Shown here piece by piece: positions 24,013-36,944 of a DNA stretch of 64,000 nucleotides. Position 1 is the first letter of the stretch. The number at the start of each line of letters is the position of its first letter. Source of the stretch: Helianthus annuus (Eukaryota > Streptophyta > Magnoliopsida > Asterales > Asteraceae); the NCBI RefSeq assembly GCF_002127325.2, contig NC_035433.2, forward strand, positions 126,901,695 through 126,965,694. Reading direction: 5' to 3'. Position numbers and translations under genes: made by a program. Under the pieces are notes generated by a model. The model saw nothing but the letters and a program-made list of their open reading frames with translations, was not told the DNA's origin and searched no databases.

Positions 24013-25026
24013 AGAAATCTTTAGGAACTCAGCATGCGTAGGGTCAAGTTAATGACGTTAGTCGTTGTGATTTCTCTTATTGAGGATTATGTTAGTTTAG
24101 GTAATAAATCTAAGTGTGCCCACAATTAAGCAACAATGAAACTTTTGTAAGAGTAGCATTAGATTTTAAGGAGACAAGTTATGATAGAACAGTGTCAAGA
24201 TGGAGCAGTGTCTTGTACAAGAGGTGTAAATTTAGGTAATGTAAAATTTTCACTCCCCCACCTCTTGCAACTATTACAAGTTATTATTAAGACACTTAAT
24301 GCTCTCACTGATCTTTAATATCTCTAGAATGCTACAAGAGAAGTTTCAATAAGCTACGTGACGTGAGAACCTATCATATATACGTTAGACTTTATTTGAT
24401 TTCTTTAATGTCCAGATATCATAAGAAACTTTAGGGACATATTTAATAGAAATCTTATTATATATATATATATATATATATGAATAGATTTCTTCTAAGA
24501 CCGTGAGCCATATGCGACAAAATTTAGATACAAGTTGATAGTCTTTTAAATGATAAATGAATTATGTCTGAATATTCCATTTGGAATAAGTTCCACGAAT
24601 GTCAATGAATGACTTATGATGAACCCATACTTATTCCTTAAGCCAAGTAATATTTAGGGCTATAACGTCATGATTTAAAATCACTTAGAATGGGATTAGA
24701 TAAAAAATCATCCTCATTAACCATGTCATGATTTCTCATGAATTTCGGTTATAATGGATGAAATTTATAAGTCTCATTTTTCCTTTTGTCAAATTCTCAT
24801 TTGCATGATGACAAAAGTTGTGAAAGTATAAGGCATCATCTAGTTTTATCTTAGTAATGTTTCAATCCAGATATTTAGAACAAATAAAATGAGAGTTTAA
24901 GGTAACTGTGACTTTATGTTGACTATGCAAACCTCACAATCTTCATAACATTGCTTAATTATGATACTATATTCTGATTAATCTTCAGAATATATAAGGT
25001 ATCGAAAAACGTTGTTAAAAGACTGC

Positions 25027-26317
25027 TGACGTGCTGTCGTAGTCACACGCAAATTTAATCCAATTACTACTAATAGCTAGCGGTAAGTGGGTATCGAACA
25101 CAGGGAGTTTGTGGAATATGTGTTATTTAGAAGTGTATCTAAGTTAACTAAGATTAAACTAATTACAATAAAAAGTAAATTCAAAGAGTTGGATTGTTTG
25201 TTTGATTTTTTAAAACTGAGATTACTAATTAAATTGCGAATTGAGAATTGGTTTTGTAAACAATTTAGAGACAAATGACCATCCTAAGTTTCCGGTTTGC
25301 TTTGACATTCATGCTAATATTCAACTAGGATGAACCACATAGACATGGTTCATATGTTATTACTTGTCGTGATGAAAGGGAACTAAGTACTCGGATTCCT
25401 AGAACGCGAGGTTGTTACCCGATGACCAATTAATCAATACCCAATCCTAATCCTGCCCATGATATCTCGATTGCCAACGGCACCAAGAACGTATGGTTCA
25501 GACTAAGATTAACATACAAATTAACAATTTACGAACAAGCAAACAACACACCATAATAAATAAACCATCATAGCAAGTCTATTATTCTAGAAATAAGAAT
25601 CAAAACACAAATGTCTTAGACAAACCTTCAACCTAGGATGATCACCATAAGTTTAGCCACTCATGACTTGGACAATCATCATCACATACATATCAATGTT
25701 CATAGGAATTAAAACACTAACAAGATGTTTAGAAATTGTTTCAAGCTCTCAAGAACACCCAAAAATCGCCCCTAGACTGCTGGTAACCGAATGAGAATGA
25801 TTGCCCTTGAAAAGACACAATAAAACATCATAAAATAGGGGCAGTTACACATTTCTCCGTCATCTCCACCGTAAATTACGGTACCACCGTAAGTTACGGT
25901 GGACCAAAAAGTGTTACGGTGGGTCTCTACTGCCTTACGGTGGACGAAAAATGCTGGGGTCTACCGTAAATTACGGTACCACCGTAAGTTACGGTAGGCT
26001 TCAGCATGAAATTTTGTTTTCAGCATAACTTTTTCGTTTCAACTCCGTTTTCGCCTCCGTTCTCGTAATTCCGTCCTCTATCATGCTATCTTCTTAATTC
26101 TTTAGTTCTAATAAATTAGTTTCTTCATGTATGCTCCATCTTTCAATATCTAATCCGACCGCGCCTATTCCGAAGCTTCATTTCCACACTTTTAAGCTCC
26201 GAATGTACCTGAAACATAAGCAACTGTAGTCATCTAATTCAAGACAATTACATGATTAAATGAGGGATTAACTTGTCATTTAACACCATTAAGGGTTGTC
26301 CTATGGACCACCCATCA
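25027..26317 (-). repeat. 3' LTR of the Athila-like element
   Basis: 1291 bp, with plus-strand ends TGACGTGCTG and CCACCCATCA. It contains the ACCGTAA(A/G)TTACGGT palindrome cluster at 25868-26009. Confidence 0.9.
25868..26009. repeat. CCGTAA(A/G)TTACGG palindrome cluster in the LTR
   Basis: Four near-perfect palindromes (ACCGTAAATTACGGT, ACCGTAAGTTACGGT, each twice) and several half sites (TTACGGTGG) lie within 140 bp. The same cluster is in the other LTR at about 31526-31655. Confidence 0.85.
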
Positions 26318-27765
26318 CATCCCCATACTTAACCGTTGCTTGTCCCAAGCAACCCATCAAAAACCATTTTCAAATGCACAAGCGATCAACATAAATCAAG
26401 CATAAACATATCATCCTTTTACTAGCCCTTTTCCTAACACCCAAACAACACACCCCTCGCTATATCTCTCCTCTCGGCAACAAGTAAGCACTAGCAAAGA
26501 TAAGCTAGACACACAAAAGGCACACGGGTAATTGCACAACTATATGCTTGTACCTGAATCGGTCCTTCATCTAACAATTGTCAAAACATGAATGCAAATC
26601 AAATGGGCTTTAAGGTTGTAACGTGGCTAGGTGTACGGGTAGGAAATGGAATATATTTGTAGTAGCGAATGACTTTACCCGGTCTTTTATTACACAATGA
26701 AACAAATAAACACCAAACTTAAACTTCTATATACAAGACAACTCAACATCAATTTTTTTCTTTTTCATTGCTTTTTCGCTTTTTTTCTTTTTCTTTCTTT
26801 TCATATCTCTTTTTTTTCTTTTTCTTTTTTTTAATCAATAAGCAAACATTCAACATAACATCATAACATATCTACACACTACTAAAACACTACTAACACT
26901 ATAAGACCGGGTCAAGTTGGGTAAAATTTTAGGAAACTAGCTAAGGGGTAACAAATGATAGGCTTTAGGCACAAAATTGGGCAACTAAATGTCCAAACCC
27001 CCGCCCCTCTCACTACCAAGCTCATATATATAATTAATGAGGTCCAACCCCCCAAATCCCACACTCGCACTCTAAAGACGAGGCTACCTAAATGACCTAT
27101 CCTTTTCACATTCACGTCCAACTAAGGACTCAAACCGCATTCAAGCACAAGTTCTAATGCACTCCCGCCGTAGCCACTCTCATCAAAGATAAATTTTATT
27201 TATGTACAGGTGTGGTTTCAACTCTCACCAAGAAAAAAGGTAATTAAGGGTTGCCGGTGTGTCACTCGGGGTTAGTTCAAAGTGTTCGAATTTCAACAAT
27301 ATTTCGCTTGATTTAAAAATTTTAAAAACCGTCAAAATTTTCCCCCATCCCCACACTTGGGATACATTGACCCCAATGTATGGTTTTGGAAGGAATTGAT
27401 CACTAAAAACCCATTCAACATCAATATTAGCTCAAAATCTCAAACCCCAAATTTCTTTTTTTTTTTAATTTTTTTCTTAATCTAAAAGCAAACGAACTAA
27501 CTACCAATATTTCAAAGCTAAAGAACATAACAAGACTAAGGAAAGAGTACATTGACCTGGTGAAGTTTGACACAACAGATGTTGTGGATAATCCGAATTC
27601 CTAACACCACCTTCACACAAGTATCCGCACATCTTCCCCACACTTGAATGTCGCCATGGCCCTGAAACATAGAAAAATAAACACAGAAAGATCAATATAA
27701 AACCCCGGGTTGCCTCCCGAGCAGCGCTAAGTTTCGAGTCTTCAGCCAGACCATGCCACCCCTAT
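26318..27765 (-). other. Non-coding 3' interior of the Athila-like element
   Basis: No coding frame remains between the protease and the LTR, where polymerase would be expected. It contains a T-rich stretch at about 26756-26835, the line CCCACACTTGGGATACATTG typical of these elements, and the LTR-adjacent TTAAGTATGGGGATGTG (minus strand) as probable polypurine tract. Confidence 0.7.
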
Positions 27766-30432
27766 TTATGGTGGCTCAAAGAATCGGTTCCTATCACCTC
27801 CCCCACTGTAGCTTGTCATTGGTTGAAATGCATCCATCAAATGTCCATTCGGTGGATAGTCAACTACATACCTGCTCGAACCTTCATACTTCTTTTCACA
27901 CCCCGGTGGTTTGTTTGTTTTTATTCTCTGATGCACAGTTTTCATATGGTTACTAGACTCTCTACCCTTCTCTTCAATAGGTTCATAACTAATCTCCCTA
28001 GTATGAATATCAAAGTACAACTTACGGTTCTTTTTGGTCATAGTAATGATCCCGCCTCTACAGTTGATTTGAGCACTTGCCATATAAAGAAACGGTCGAC
28101 CTAAAATTACCCTTTGTTGTGATGTCGTTTTGGTAGAAACATAATCTAAAACCAGAAAATCCACCGGATAGTCAAATTCTCCCAACCGAATCATAACATT
28201 CTTAACCATTCCCCGTGGACGCCTCTAACTTTCATCCGCCAAACTCACCATGGTGTCTATATCTTGAAGCGAACCAAAGTCGTACATATCGTATAGATCT
28301 CCTGGTAGCACACTCATACTCGCCCCGTAGTCCAACAATGCTTGAGGAATTTTTAATTTTCCCACTTGAATAGGCACGAGTGGTGCTCCATGCTCTTTGT
28401 CCGTTTCAACCTCGGCATCCCTTCCTATACCTGCACTCACTTGACAAGAAGATGTTAAAAATGTTTCATTGAATTCACTATTAGGAACGATACTTACCAC
28501 ATTGATATTAACACTTTTAATGTTTTTGGGATTTGTCACCGTGTCACTTTGTAGTTGGCCTTTTGATTTCTTCAATATTGGCACATCGCTCGCAAGTTGA
28601 CTCATTTGGGTAGTCAACGACTGAATTGCTTTATCACGGATTTCGTCTTTTTGAATGCGAGCATCATCAAGCTGATTCCTTCGTTGCATCTCAATTTGCA
28701 TCGCCTTTAACATCTCCATTACCTCGTTTCCACCCGAAAAACTTTGACCCGTTTGATATTGCCTTTGAAATCCTTGGTTTCCTTGGAAGTTCGGGTTGGC
28801 TTGATTTGACGAATTCCCGTATCTAAAGTTCGGGTGATTTCGTAAACCGGGGTGGTAAGTATTGGAATTCATGTTGTAGTTTCTACCACCCCCTCCTTGA
28901 CCTTGTACCGCATGAACTTCTTCATATTGCCCTTCAACCATCCCTTGGAAATTTTCAACCGCATGACTTATTTCATTACAAATAGCACAAACATCATAAA
29001 TTTGGTTAGAAGTTTGAACATTACCATCGTCAACTATATGAACTTGTGATCTTGTGACAGCCGGTCGCGCTCTCCTTGATGCTTGAGCTTTCCTCTTTGA
29101 TGTAATGGCCATTTGCTCCAAGAACTCCCAATCGTCATGCTCATAGTTTGTGCCAAAAGTCCCGTTTGTGATGGACATTAAATCACGAGCATCTTCGGCA
29201 CTCAATCCCTCGTGGAAGGCGTTCATCAACTCCCAAAGCTCAATTCCATGGTGAGGACAATTTTTAATCATCATATTAAATCGCTCGAAAGCTTCATGAA
29301 ACATCTCGCCTTGTTGTTGTTGAAAACTCCTCAACCCCTTTCTTGCATCGTTGGTCTTTTGGGCGGTGTAAAACTCATCCAAAAAGGTTTGTTGCATTTC
29401 CCCCCATGTATATATAGATGCTGAAGGCAAAGTGTAGAACCACTTCTTTGCCTTATCTTCCAACGAAAATTGAAACAAGACCAACTTGACATCATCGGCC
29501 GAAAAACCTTGACTCCCAAGAGTATTGCAAATTGAGTCATAAGCTTCCAAATGGAAATAAGGTTCCTCCGTCGCTAGAGCCTTGTATTTCGGCAAACTTT
29601 GCAAAGAATTTGTTCTAACTTCAAAAGTTCGTCCTTGGTCGTTGTGAGGAATAACTACCGGCCAGGGATTATGAGTGATTATCGGCCTGAAATGCGCTTC
29701 TATACCTCTTGCGTGATCTCGAAGATGCCTTCTTGGTACACCCACCCTAACTCTTGGATGCACCGGACCCATTGGTCTTGGCATATGCCCTTGTGGTGCA
29801 ATTGGTTGTTGAAACTGTTGTTGTGGCACCGGTGGGCGTTGAATTGGCCTTTGTGGGCGAACTTGTTGCAAAGGCACCGGACGTTGCAATTGCGGCCCTT
29901 GTGGCCTTGGCCTAATGTGTTGTGGTATAAGCTGTTGTTGTGGCACTCCACCAACACTTGGCATTACTTGAAATTGACCTTGCACATAATCGAACTCTCC
30001 TTGATCCCCATCACCTCCATAAGCGTAACCATCTTCATCATAACCTTCAAAATCTTCATATCCCTCGTCATAACCATCTCCCTGAATTCCCGAAGTTTGC
30101 CCAAATGGGAGAGTCGAGTACTGAAAACCCAATTGGTATTGTGGTCTAAAGGATGAAGTAGCATGCACAATAGTTGAATTTGGTGCAATTGTGAAGTTCG
30201 AGGATGATTGACCCGTAGTTGGGGGAAAGAAATGGGAAAATGGTGGGATTGTGGTAGAAGGGTTAAAGGTAATGGTGGGTTCGACTTGGGTAGTGATCGG
30301 TTGAGTGACATTGGTTGGTGTGAATTCGACAGTGGTATTAGGTAAAGTGGTGTTTGGTGATGGTTGGGTGAAAGTAGGTATAAAGGATGAGGTCGTATGA
30401 CCTGTTGTGGGTGGTACTTGAGATTCTTGCAT
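27766..30432 (-). pseudogene. Athila-like gag-protease with one internal TAG
   Basis: Gag packages the element RNA, and the retropepsin cuts the polyprotein. Residues 1-235 are Pro/Gln-rich low complexity. The capsid-like part follows (YFHLEAYDSICNTLG, FSLEDKAKKWFYTLP, FLDEFYTAQKT, GEMFHEAFERF). A zinc-knuckle-like CAICNEISHAVENF keeps C-C-H, but the last Cys is Phe. The protease has LLDYGASMSVLP near residue 710 and, after an in-frame TAG at 28225-28227, continues in the same frame with LDYVSTKT and VILGRPFLYMASAQI. The frame ends at 27766. One nonsense codon is thus the only visible break, but no RT or integrase follows. The start at 30432 lies about 230 bp after the primer site. Confidence 0.88.
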
Positions 30433-30663
30433 GATGTTTCTTGGTGTAATGGGTGAAGTAGGTGAACCAACAATTCTGTTTTCTCATAATAGAACTCTGT
30501 TTTGCCTCAATGTCCTTTCAATTTCCGGATCGAACGATAGTGGTGACGACTTGTGAGAGCCTCTAGTATGCATACACCTGAAAGTACCTGCACACTAAAC
30601 ACAACCAGCGTAAACCCGAAAATAACAAACAAAACTACTAAATTAACACACGTTGCGCACTAC

Positions 30664-30681
30664 TCCCCGGCAACGGCGCCA
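30664..30681 (-). other. Primer binding site, Asp-tRNA type
   Basis: The minus strand reads TGGCGCCGTTGCCGGGGA, five bases inside the 5' LTR. This is the standard primer site of plant Athila/Tat elements. Confidence 0.9.
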
Positions 30682-30686
30682 AAATT

Positions 30687-31987
30687 TGACGTGCTGTCGT
30701 AGTTACATGCAAATTTAATCCAATTACTACTAATAGCTAGCGGTAAGTGGGTATCGAACACAGGGAGTTTGTGGAATATGTGTTATTTAGAAGTGTATCT
30801 AAGTTAACTAAGATTAAACTAATTACAATAAAAAGTAAATTCAAAGAGTTGGATTGTTTGTTTGATTTTTTAGAACTGAGATTACTAATTAAATTGCGAA
30901 ATGAGAATTGGTTTTGTAAACAATTTAGAGACAAATGACCATCCTAAGTTTCCGGTTTGCTTTGACATTCATGCTAATATTCAACTAGAAAGAACCACAT
31001 AGACATGGTTCATATGTTATTACTTGTCGTGATGAAAGGGAACTAAGTACTCGGATTCCTAGAACGCGAGGTTGTTACCCGATGACCAATTAATCAATAC
31101 CCAATCCTAATCCCGCCCATGATATCTCGATTGCCAACGGCACCAAGAACGTATGGTTCAGACTAAGATTAACATACAAATTAACAATTTACGAACAAGA
31201 AAACAACACACCATAATAAACAAACCATCATAGCAAGTCTATTATTCTAGAAATAAGAATCAAAACACAAATGTCTTAGACAAACCTTCAACCTAGGATG
31301 ATCACCATAAGTTTAGCCACTCATGACTTGGACATCATCATCACATACATATCAATGTTCATAGGAATTAAAACACTAACAAGATGTTTAGAAATTGTTT
31401 CAAGCTCTCAAGAACACCCAAAAATCGCCCCTAGACTGCTGGTAACCGAATGAGAATGATTGCCCTTGAAAAGACACAATAAAACATCATAAAATAGGGC
31501 AGTTACACATTTCTCCGTCATCTCCACCGTAAATTACGGTACCACCGTAAGTTACGGTGGACCAAAAAGTGTTACGGTGGGTCTCTACTGCCTTACGGTG
31601 GACGAAAAATGCTGGGGTCTACCGTAAATTACGGTACTACCGTAAGTTACGGTAGGCTTCAGCATGAAATTTTGTTTTCAGCATAACTTTTTCGTTTCAA
31701 CTCCGTTTTCTTCACCGTTTTCGCCTCCGTTCTCGTAATTCCGTCCTCTATCATGCTATCTTCTTAATTCTTTAGTTCTAGTAAATTATTTTCTTCATAT
31801 ATGCTCCATCTTTCAATCTCTAATCCAACCGCGCCTATTCCGAAGCTTCATTTCCACACTTTTAAGCTCCGAATGTACCTGAAACATAAGCAACTGTAGT
31901 CATCTAATTCAAGACAATTACATGATTAAATGAGGGATTAACTTGTCATTTAACACCATTAAGGGTTGTCCTATGGACCACCCATCA
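30687..31987 (-). repeat. 5' LTR of the Athila-like element
   Basis: 1301 bp, collinear with 25027-26317 except for a roughly 10-bp insertion near 31709 and scattered substitutions. It carries the second palindrome cluster. Confidence 0.9.
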
Positions 31988-33104
31988 ACTGCTTATTATG
32001 GTTCTTATAGTCTTAATATTTAATTTTGCCACTAATTCTCATGTTATTTATTTGTTGAGTTCTGGTAAGGAAACGTATGGAACTAGAATCAACTAATCAT
32101 GTGTTAATTGGAATATTAAAATTAGCAGACTTGAATATCTTTAGTAAGTGACTACCTAATTAACTTATCCATCTGTTCTTCTGAATAATGGATAGTCTCG
32201 TTGCTTATGCCTAGTCTAATGACATAATTATGTTGTGAGATTTTCCCTTGAAGAACCTTAGAGTTGGAATCTTTTACTTGTAATTTGTCTATGGACCTTA
32301 GAAGTTAGAACAATCCTCTTTTAAAGTTTTAAGTGGTTGTAAGGTGAGTAACAACTTATTTTCCAGCTTCAAACATTTATTTCTTTGTACATATGTTGCT
32401 TATCAACACACTCATTATACTTTGGGACTTTTGAGTGTTATAGTTGATTTATAAGGCATCAATTGTACAAGTGAAAATCTTAGTATGGAATGTACTGGAA
32501 AAATGTACGTATTTCCATGCGTAAGCCCTTAACTTTATGGGTCATGGTATTGTACATTATAATATATTCACATAAACCACTTAACCTTATAGTTTAGAAT
32601 TTTAAATGAAGGCATGCATCTTAGGAATTCTTGTGATTATTCCATAAATAATAGATTAGTCTTAGGAAAGACTTAATCTGGAATAACTTTAGTGATAGCA
32701 TTATGTTAGAGAGTTCTTGATTATCATAAGAGACATCATGTTCGATTTATCCTATTCATCATGCTCTAGTTTTCTTCTGTAGTACTTATATCAGAAGAGA
32801 GCAATAGGATTATCGTGTCTTAAGAGATAATCAAGGATTTAATTTAAGAGCTAATTCTTATAGAAACTTTAAATAAAGCAAAACATTGTAGGTTTAGGAA
32901 TTAGAGTGGATGAGATACTTATTTATAGAAGAAAATTATAGTGAGTAAAATTTATGGGTACTAAAAAATAAGGCAGACAAAATGATCATAAGATTAATGA
33001 AGGATCATTAATGTGAGGATCATTATATGAAGAAGTTGTGATATGTCTATTACTAACATCAAAATAATAGACTTAGTTAAAGTTCTACTTAAACGAAGAC
33101 ACAT

Positions 33105-33360
33105 CAGCTTTGGCCAGAAGTGTAATCATTTAAGCATGTGTGCAAAGTTATCGTGACAAATCAGCTTTGGCCAGAAATGTGACAATCACTTTAGTTATGC
33201 ACTTGTTAAGTATGCCAGACATAAATCAATTAAATCAGCTTTGGCCAGAAATAAGACATTCATGTTTGTAATGCATAGTTAACATAGCTTTTATAATACT
33301 TGAAAAATAAATAGATGCATCAAATCAGCTTTGGCCAGAAATGATACATCAGAAGCTCAT
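33105..33360. repeat. Interspersed CAGCTTTGGCCAGAA repeat
   Basis: (A)ATCAGCTTTGGCCAGAA occurs four times at spacings of roughly 60-95 bp, each followed by a different AT-rich spacer. It lies in the non-coding interior of the 14-kb element. Confidence 0.75.
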
Positions 33361-33465
33361 TCAAGTTAAGCTATTTTGGTTTTTGCAAAATTATCTGATT
33401 AATTAAGTATTTACAAAAACCAAATTTTAGTTCACATTAACAGCTTAATAAAGTAATGAGATTTC

Positions 33466-33800
33466 GAGTTCAGCCTTAGATTTCGAGTTAGTCTTAGGTC
33501 TCGAGTGAGATCTCGACTCAGTTATGAGGTCTCGAGTCGGAACCATGGTCTCGAGTACTGAATTTTATGAGATCTCGACTCCATAATGAGGTCTCGAGTC
33601 ACAACCATGGTCTCGAGTTGTGAAGATTTAAAACCCTTAGTCGAAACCTTATGGTCTCGAGTCGAAATCGTCGTATCGAATCGAAACCGTTGTCTTCAGT
33701 TGTAAAGATTTGAGAACCCTTATGAATTCGAGTCGAGACCTTGTGTTGTGGTCTCGAGTCGAGATCTTGGTCTCGGGTCGTTAAAAGAGTGATCTCGAAA
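33466..33800. repeat. GGTCTCGAGT palindrome array
   Basis: GGTCTCGAGT occurs seven times exactly, with further variants (GATCTCGACTC, ATTCGAGTCGAGACC). Each copy contains the self-complementary CTCGAG. It is in the non-coding interior of the 14-kb element. Confidence 0.8.
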
Positions 33801-34449
33801 CTCCTGTTAACAGCTGTTGTTGTGAAAATAACTGAAAACTCAAAATTTTAGCGATTGTGGGATAGTGTTTCCAGTTTTATTGTTGATCTAAACTTATAAA
33901 AGATTTCGAAAATTATAACTGGTTGCCTTTTAACAGTTTTCGAAAATTTTAAGAGATAAAATTCAGATCAAAACAGGAAAAAACACCCACTAATCTAGAT
34001 TACATTCCAAAACTTAAGGAATTTTTCGAGTTTCTTAGAACATGTGATGACAATTAATTAATTTACATAATAAAACTATGAATCTTTCAATTAATGAAAA
34101 CCAATATCTGTTTAACTTTAAATAATGATTTCAAAGCAAAAGTAAAATAAGGTATAATGGAAAGATAAGAATTAATATGTGGTAAAACTGAGAACGTGAA
34201 CCACTGATTTCACAAGCAATTCGACCACCATCATTACTGGTATAATTTTGATTGATTTTAATTTTCAAATTACTTTGAAGATCATGAAAAAATCGCAAAA
34301 CAGAAAAAGAAAATCAATCTTAATGTTTTAAATCCTAAAACATTGAGTTCCTTGTTAATGGGAGCAGGCAAACTCCTTATCATAACATCCCTAACTAAAG
34401 TTGAAACAGATTTGCAAATTAATTCTAAAGTTGAAACAGATTTTCAAAT

Positions 34450-34887
34450 TAATTCTAAGGTTAGTGGGAGCAGGCAAAGTCCTTATCATGATTTGCAAGG
34501 AATAGAAAAGGCGGGGGGAAGAGTGTCATTAAATTTCACTCCGAATTTAACTCCAATTACACCTCTTGTACACCATACTGCACCAACTCTTACAAACTTA
34601 GAATCCTGGAAATGATAGCTACCTAACCAAGAGCTAATCCATAAAACCAAAACTTCTAATAAACCCAATAATCAGCTCAGGAGGTCATCTAGGTTTAAAA
34701 GCCTACTAACTTTGATGATTACATAACCTCCCTAACTAAAGTTGAAACAGATTTTGGAAAAGTTTACTAATCCTACCTCTTCAAATTAAGCCGTTAGTGT
34801 CAATCAATCTTCTAAATGGAATAAAACAGTTTTCTAGTAAAACTGATTTTATGTGTTCGTATAACGTTTGGGATTTGATTGAATTAT
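34450..34887. repeat. Right arm of the internal inverted repeat
   Basis: Reverse complement of 23355-24012 without the MITE. Just left of it (34340-34450) its end block is partly repeated in tandem (AAAGTTGAAACAGATTT and AATTAATTCTAA twice or more). Frames here are antisense to non-coding sequence. Confidence 0.85.
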
Positions 34888-36474
34888 CTAAGAGTATTCA
34901 TAACTAAACCAAATCCTAATATATAAACGTTAAGACACTAAGAAGCATGATTGATTGTCAAAGGTTATACTTAGGAAGAGATAAATTATCAAAGATTTCT
35001 TTGAGGATCATCACTGTTCTAGTAGCTTATAAAGTTTAAAGCTACATTAAATAAACATTAAAAACATTTTTCCTAACAAATGGCTGGCATATTTATATAT
35101 TCATAAAACAACCTGAAAGTTCCAAACTGAAGGTTAAAGAACACTTTATTTGTAAGCCAATAAAATCCATGTATGGGTTAATGCAAACATCATAATGCGA
35201 TGAAAACTTAGAGTAATTATTTTCATCAAGAACCAAGTGGATTAATGTAGCTATCTCAAAATGAGAGGGAGCAACTAAAATAAACTTGTCTATATAGATT
35301 ATATTCTTTTGACAAGTATATATGTTACATAAGTCAAAACATTGTTAACACAAACTTTGATATAATAGATCTCAGAGATATCTCTTAAGTGATAGATATC
35401 ATAACATACCGAGGTAGACCTAATGGGACATTAGTTCCGTTCCATAATAAGTTTAATATTAAATGGGTCCTTACATATGTAACAAAAAATACTGCTCTTC
35501 TTTAGAGGATAATAAGATAAATGAGATTATTTCCTTACGCTTCATTAATTAGAAGCCTTATGTAAGTTCAAGTCTATACTTGTTTAGATATTACTCACAT
35601 TGCAACACACTAGATATGTCTAGATTAACGTGAAGCATTTAATAGAGTATTACAATATCTTTAAAAGAAAAGAGAGGCTATGATTTGAAGAAGAAGTGAG
35701 AACTCAAACCGGTTTATTACTCTAACTTTGTGATATTCAAAGATGACAAAATGTAATTTCGGGTATATCCTTATGTCAGTAGACAAAACCTATCTCATGG
35801 GGAGTCATAATAAACTGATAACAACAACCTAAGTTATAACGACATAATATAGTCACTAAATGTTGTTGGAAATATATCAGTGGACTCATAAGTTTATTAA
35901 CTCCATATAATTAATGTTTTGAAGACTTAGTGTGATAAAGTCAGCTACCATAACACCTTGAACAGTAACAGTTCAAGAGGTGCTGCATTAAATTTTCGAT
36001 ACGCAATTAATTATTCGTTTATGAACGAATTGAGGAAACTAAGTTTTGTATCGAATACATTCATGATATGCTTAAGGATCCTATAACTGAAGGGCTATTA
36101 CCCATAAGTCTTATTAAGAGAGCTCATAGACGGGTATTAATTGATGGCCGTGCGCAACTGCATATCGTACTATGAATGAATAACTATTAGTTAATTTTCC
36201 TCATCAGTTTGATTTTGTATGTCTCTAACATATGTTCTGCCGGTATAATGACATATAGACAAATGTAAATACAAATCAAACGTTGAAGGGCTTGCTTATT
36301 TTGATCATAACTGTTAGGTTTTAAATTGAGGTTGTAGTATGATTAATGGGGGTCCTGAGTCGAATGATGATTCAACGGCTGTATTTCTCTGCTACGGTTC
36401 TTGGTTTAAAGCTAAAATGAGTGTTAACTTCTGATCAGACTTATCTAGTGCTCATGATAAATGATTATTCGGCT

Positions 36475-36485
36475 AAGTGGGAGAA
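36475..36485 (+). other. Polypurine tract of the 14-kb element
   Basis: AAGTGGGAGAA lies directly before the 3' LTR. It would prime plus-strand DNA synthesis. Confidence 0.8.
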
Positions 36486-36939
36486 TGTAAGATTAAATAT
36501 TTTATTTATATGTATTTAATCTAGTAGCCATCATTATCATTTATATAATATGGATCAAAATATATTAAAACGTATAATAAATTAGTTGGTAATTGTTGAT
36601 GGGCCATATTACCCTAATTAACTAATTGGGTTTCCCCTTGGGTGTATATAAGGAGATTATTAGAGAGGGATTAGGGTTAGACATTCATAACATCAACACT
36701 AAAATCGCCTCTCATCTCTCTCCATTACTACGAGTTCTTCAACCCTAAAGAACTCGGTACTACCATCAAGAAGATACATCCTAAAAGGGAACCAGACCAA
36801 TCTGACGAACATGACGTCTACTTCCCTCTCTGGTGTGGTGACTGGCTAATCAGGTACACACGTCTTATTTTATTGTTCATGATTGAATTTACATCATTAG
36901 GGTTTATGTTTTACCCATGTTCTTATGATATAATCAACA
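36486..36939 (+). repeat. 3' LTR of the 14-kb element
   Basis: 454 bp, with the same ends as the 5' copy and a TATA-like TATATAAG at 36645-36652. It is followed by TSD ATATT. Confidence 0.88.
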
Positions 36940-36944
36940 ATATT

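Larger units (their letters stand above)
25027..31987 (-). mobile_element. Athila-like LTR element with gag-protease but no polymerase
   Basis: The LTRs at 25027-26317 and 30687-31987 are near identical, and TSD ACTGC lies on both sides (25022-25026, 31988-31992). An Asp-tRNA primer site at 30664-30681 and minus-strand gag set the orientation. The 4.4-kb interior holds gag and retropepsin only. No reverse transcriptase, RNase H or integrase is left, so it resembles gag-only (TR-GAG-like) derivatives. About 16 LTR differences by eye, near 1.3 percent, make it younger than its 14-kb host element, which agrees with the nesting. Confidence 0.9.
22872..36939 (+). mobile_element. 14.1-kb non-coding LTR retroelement (LARD-like, Copia-type primer site)
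   Basis: Two 454-bp LTRs (22872-23325, 36486-36939) begin TGTAAGATTAAATATT and end ATAATCAACA. They are flanked by the 5-bp duplication ATATT (22867-22871, 36940-36944). An initiator-Met tRNA primer site follows the 5' LTR and a polypurine tract precedes the 3' LTR, so the element reads on the plus strand. After removing the nested 7.0-kb element, the interior is about 6.2 kb and codes for nothing recognisable, so it must borrow proteins. I see about 13 LTR differences by eye, near 3 percent. Known analogues are large retrotransposon derivatives (LARDs). Confidence 0.88.

Noticed and set aside
29599..30156. 185-codon plus-strand frame inside the Athila-like gag
   Set aside because: Antisense shadow of the low-complexity Pro/Gln-rich gag segment.
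34343..34615. 90-codon frame in the 14-kb element
   Set aside because: It covers the non-coding inverted-repeat arm, whose other copy has no equivalent frame.
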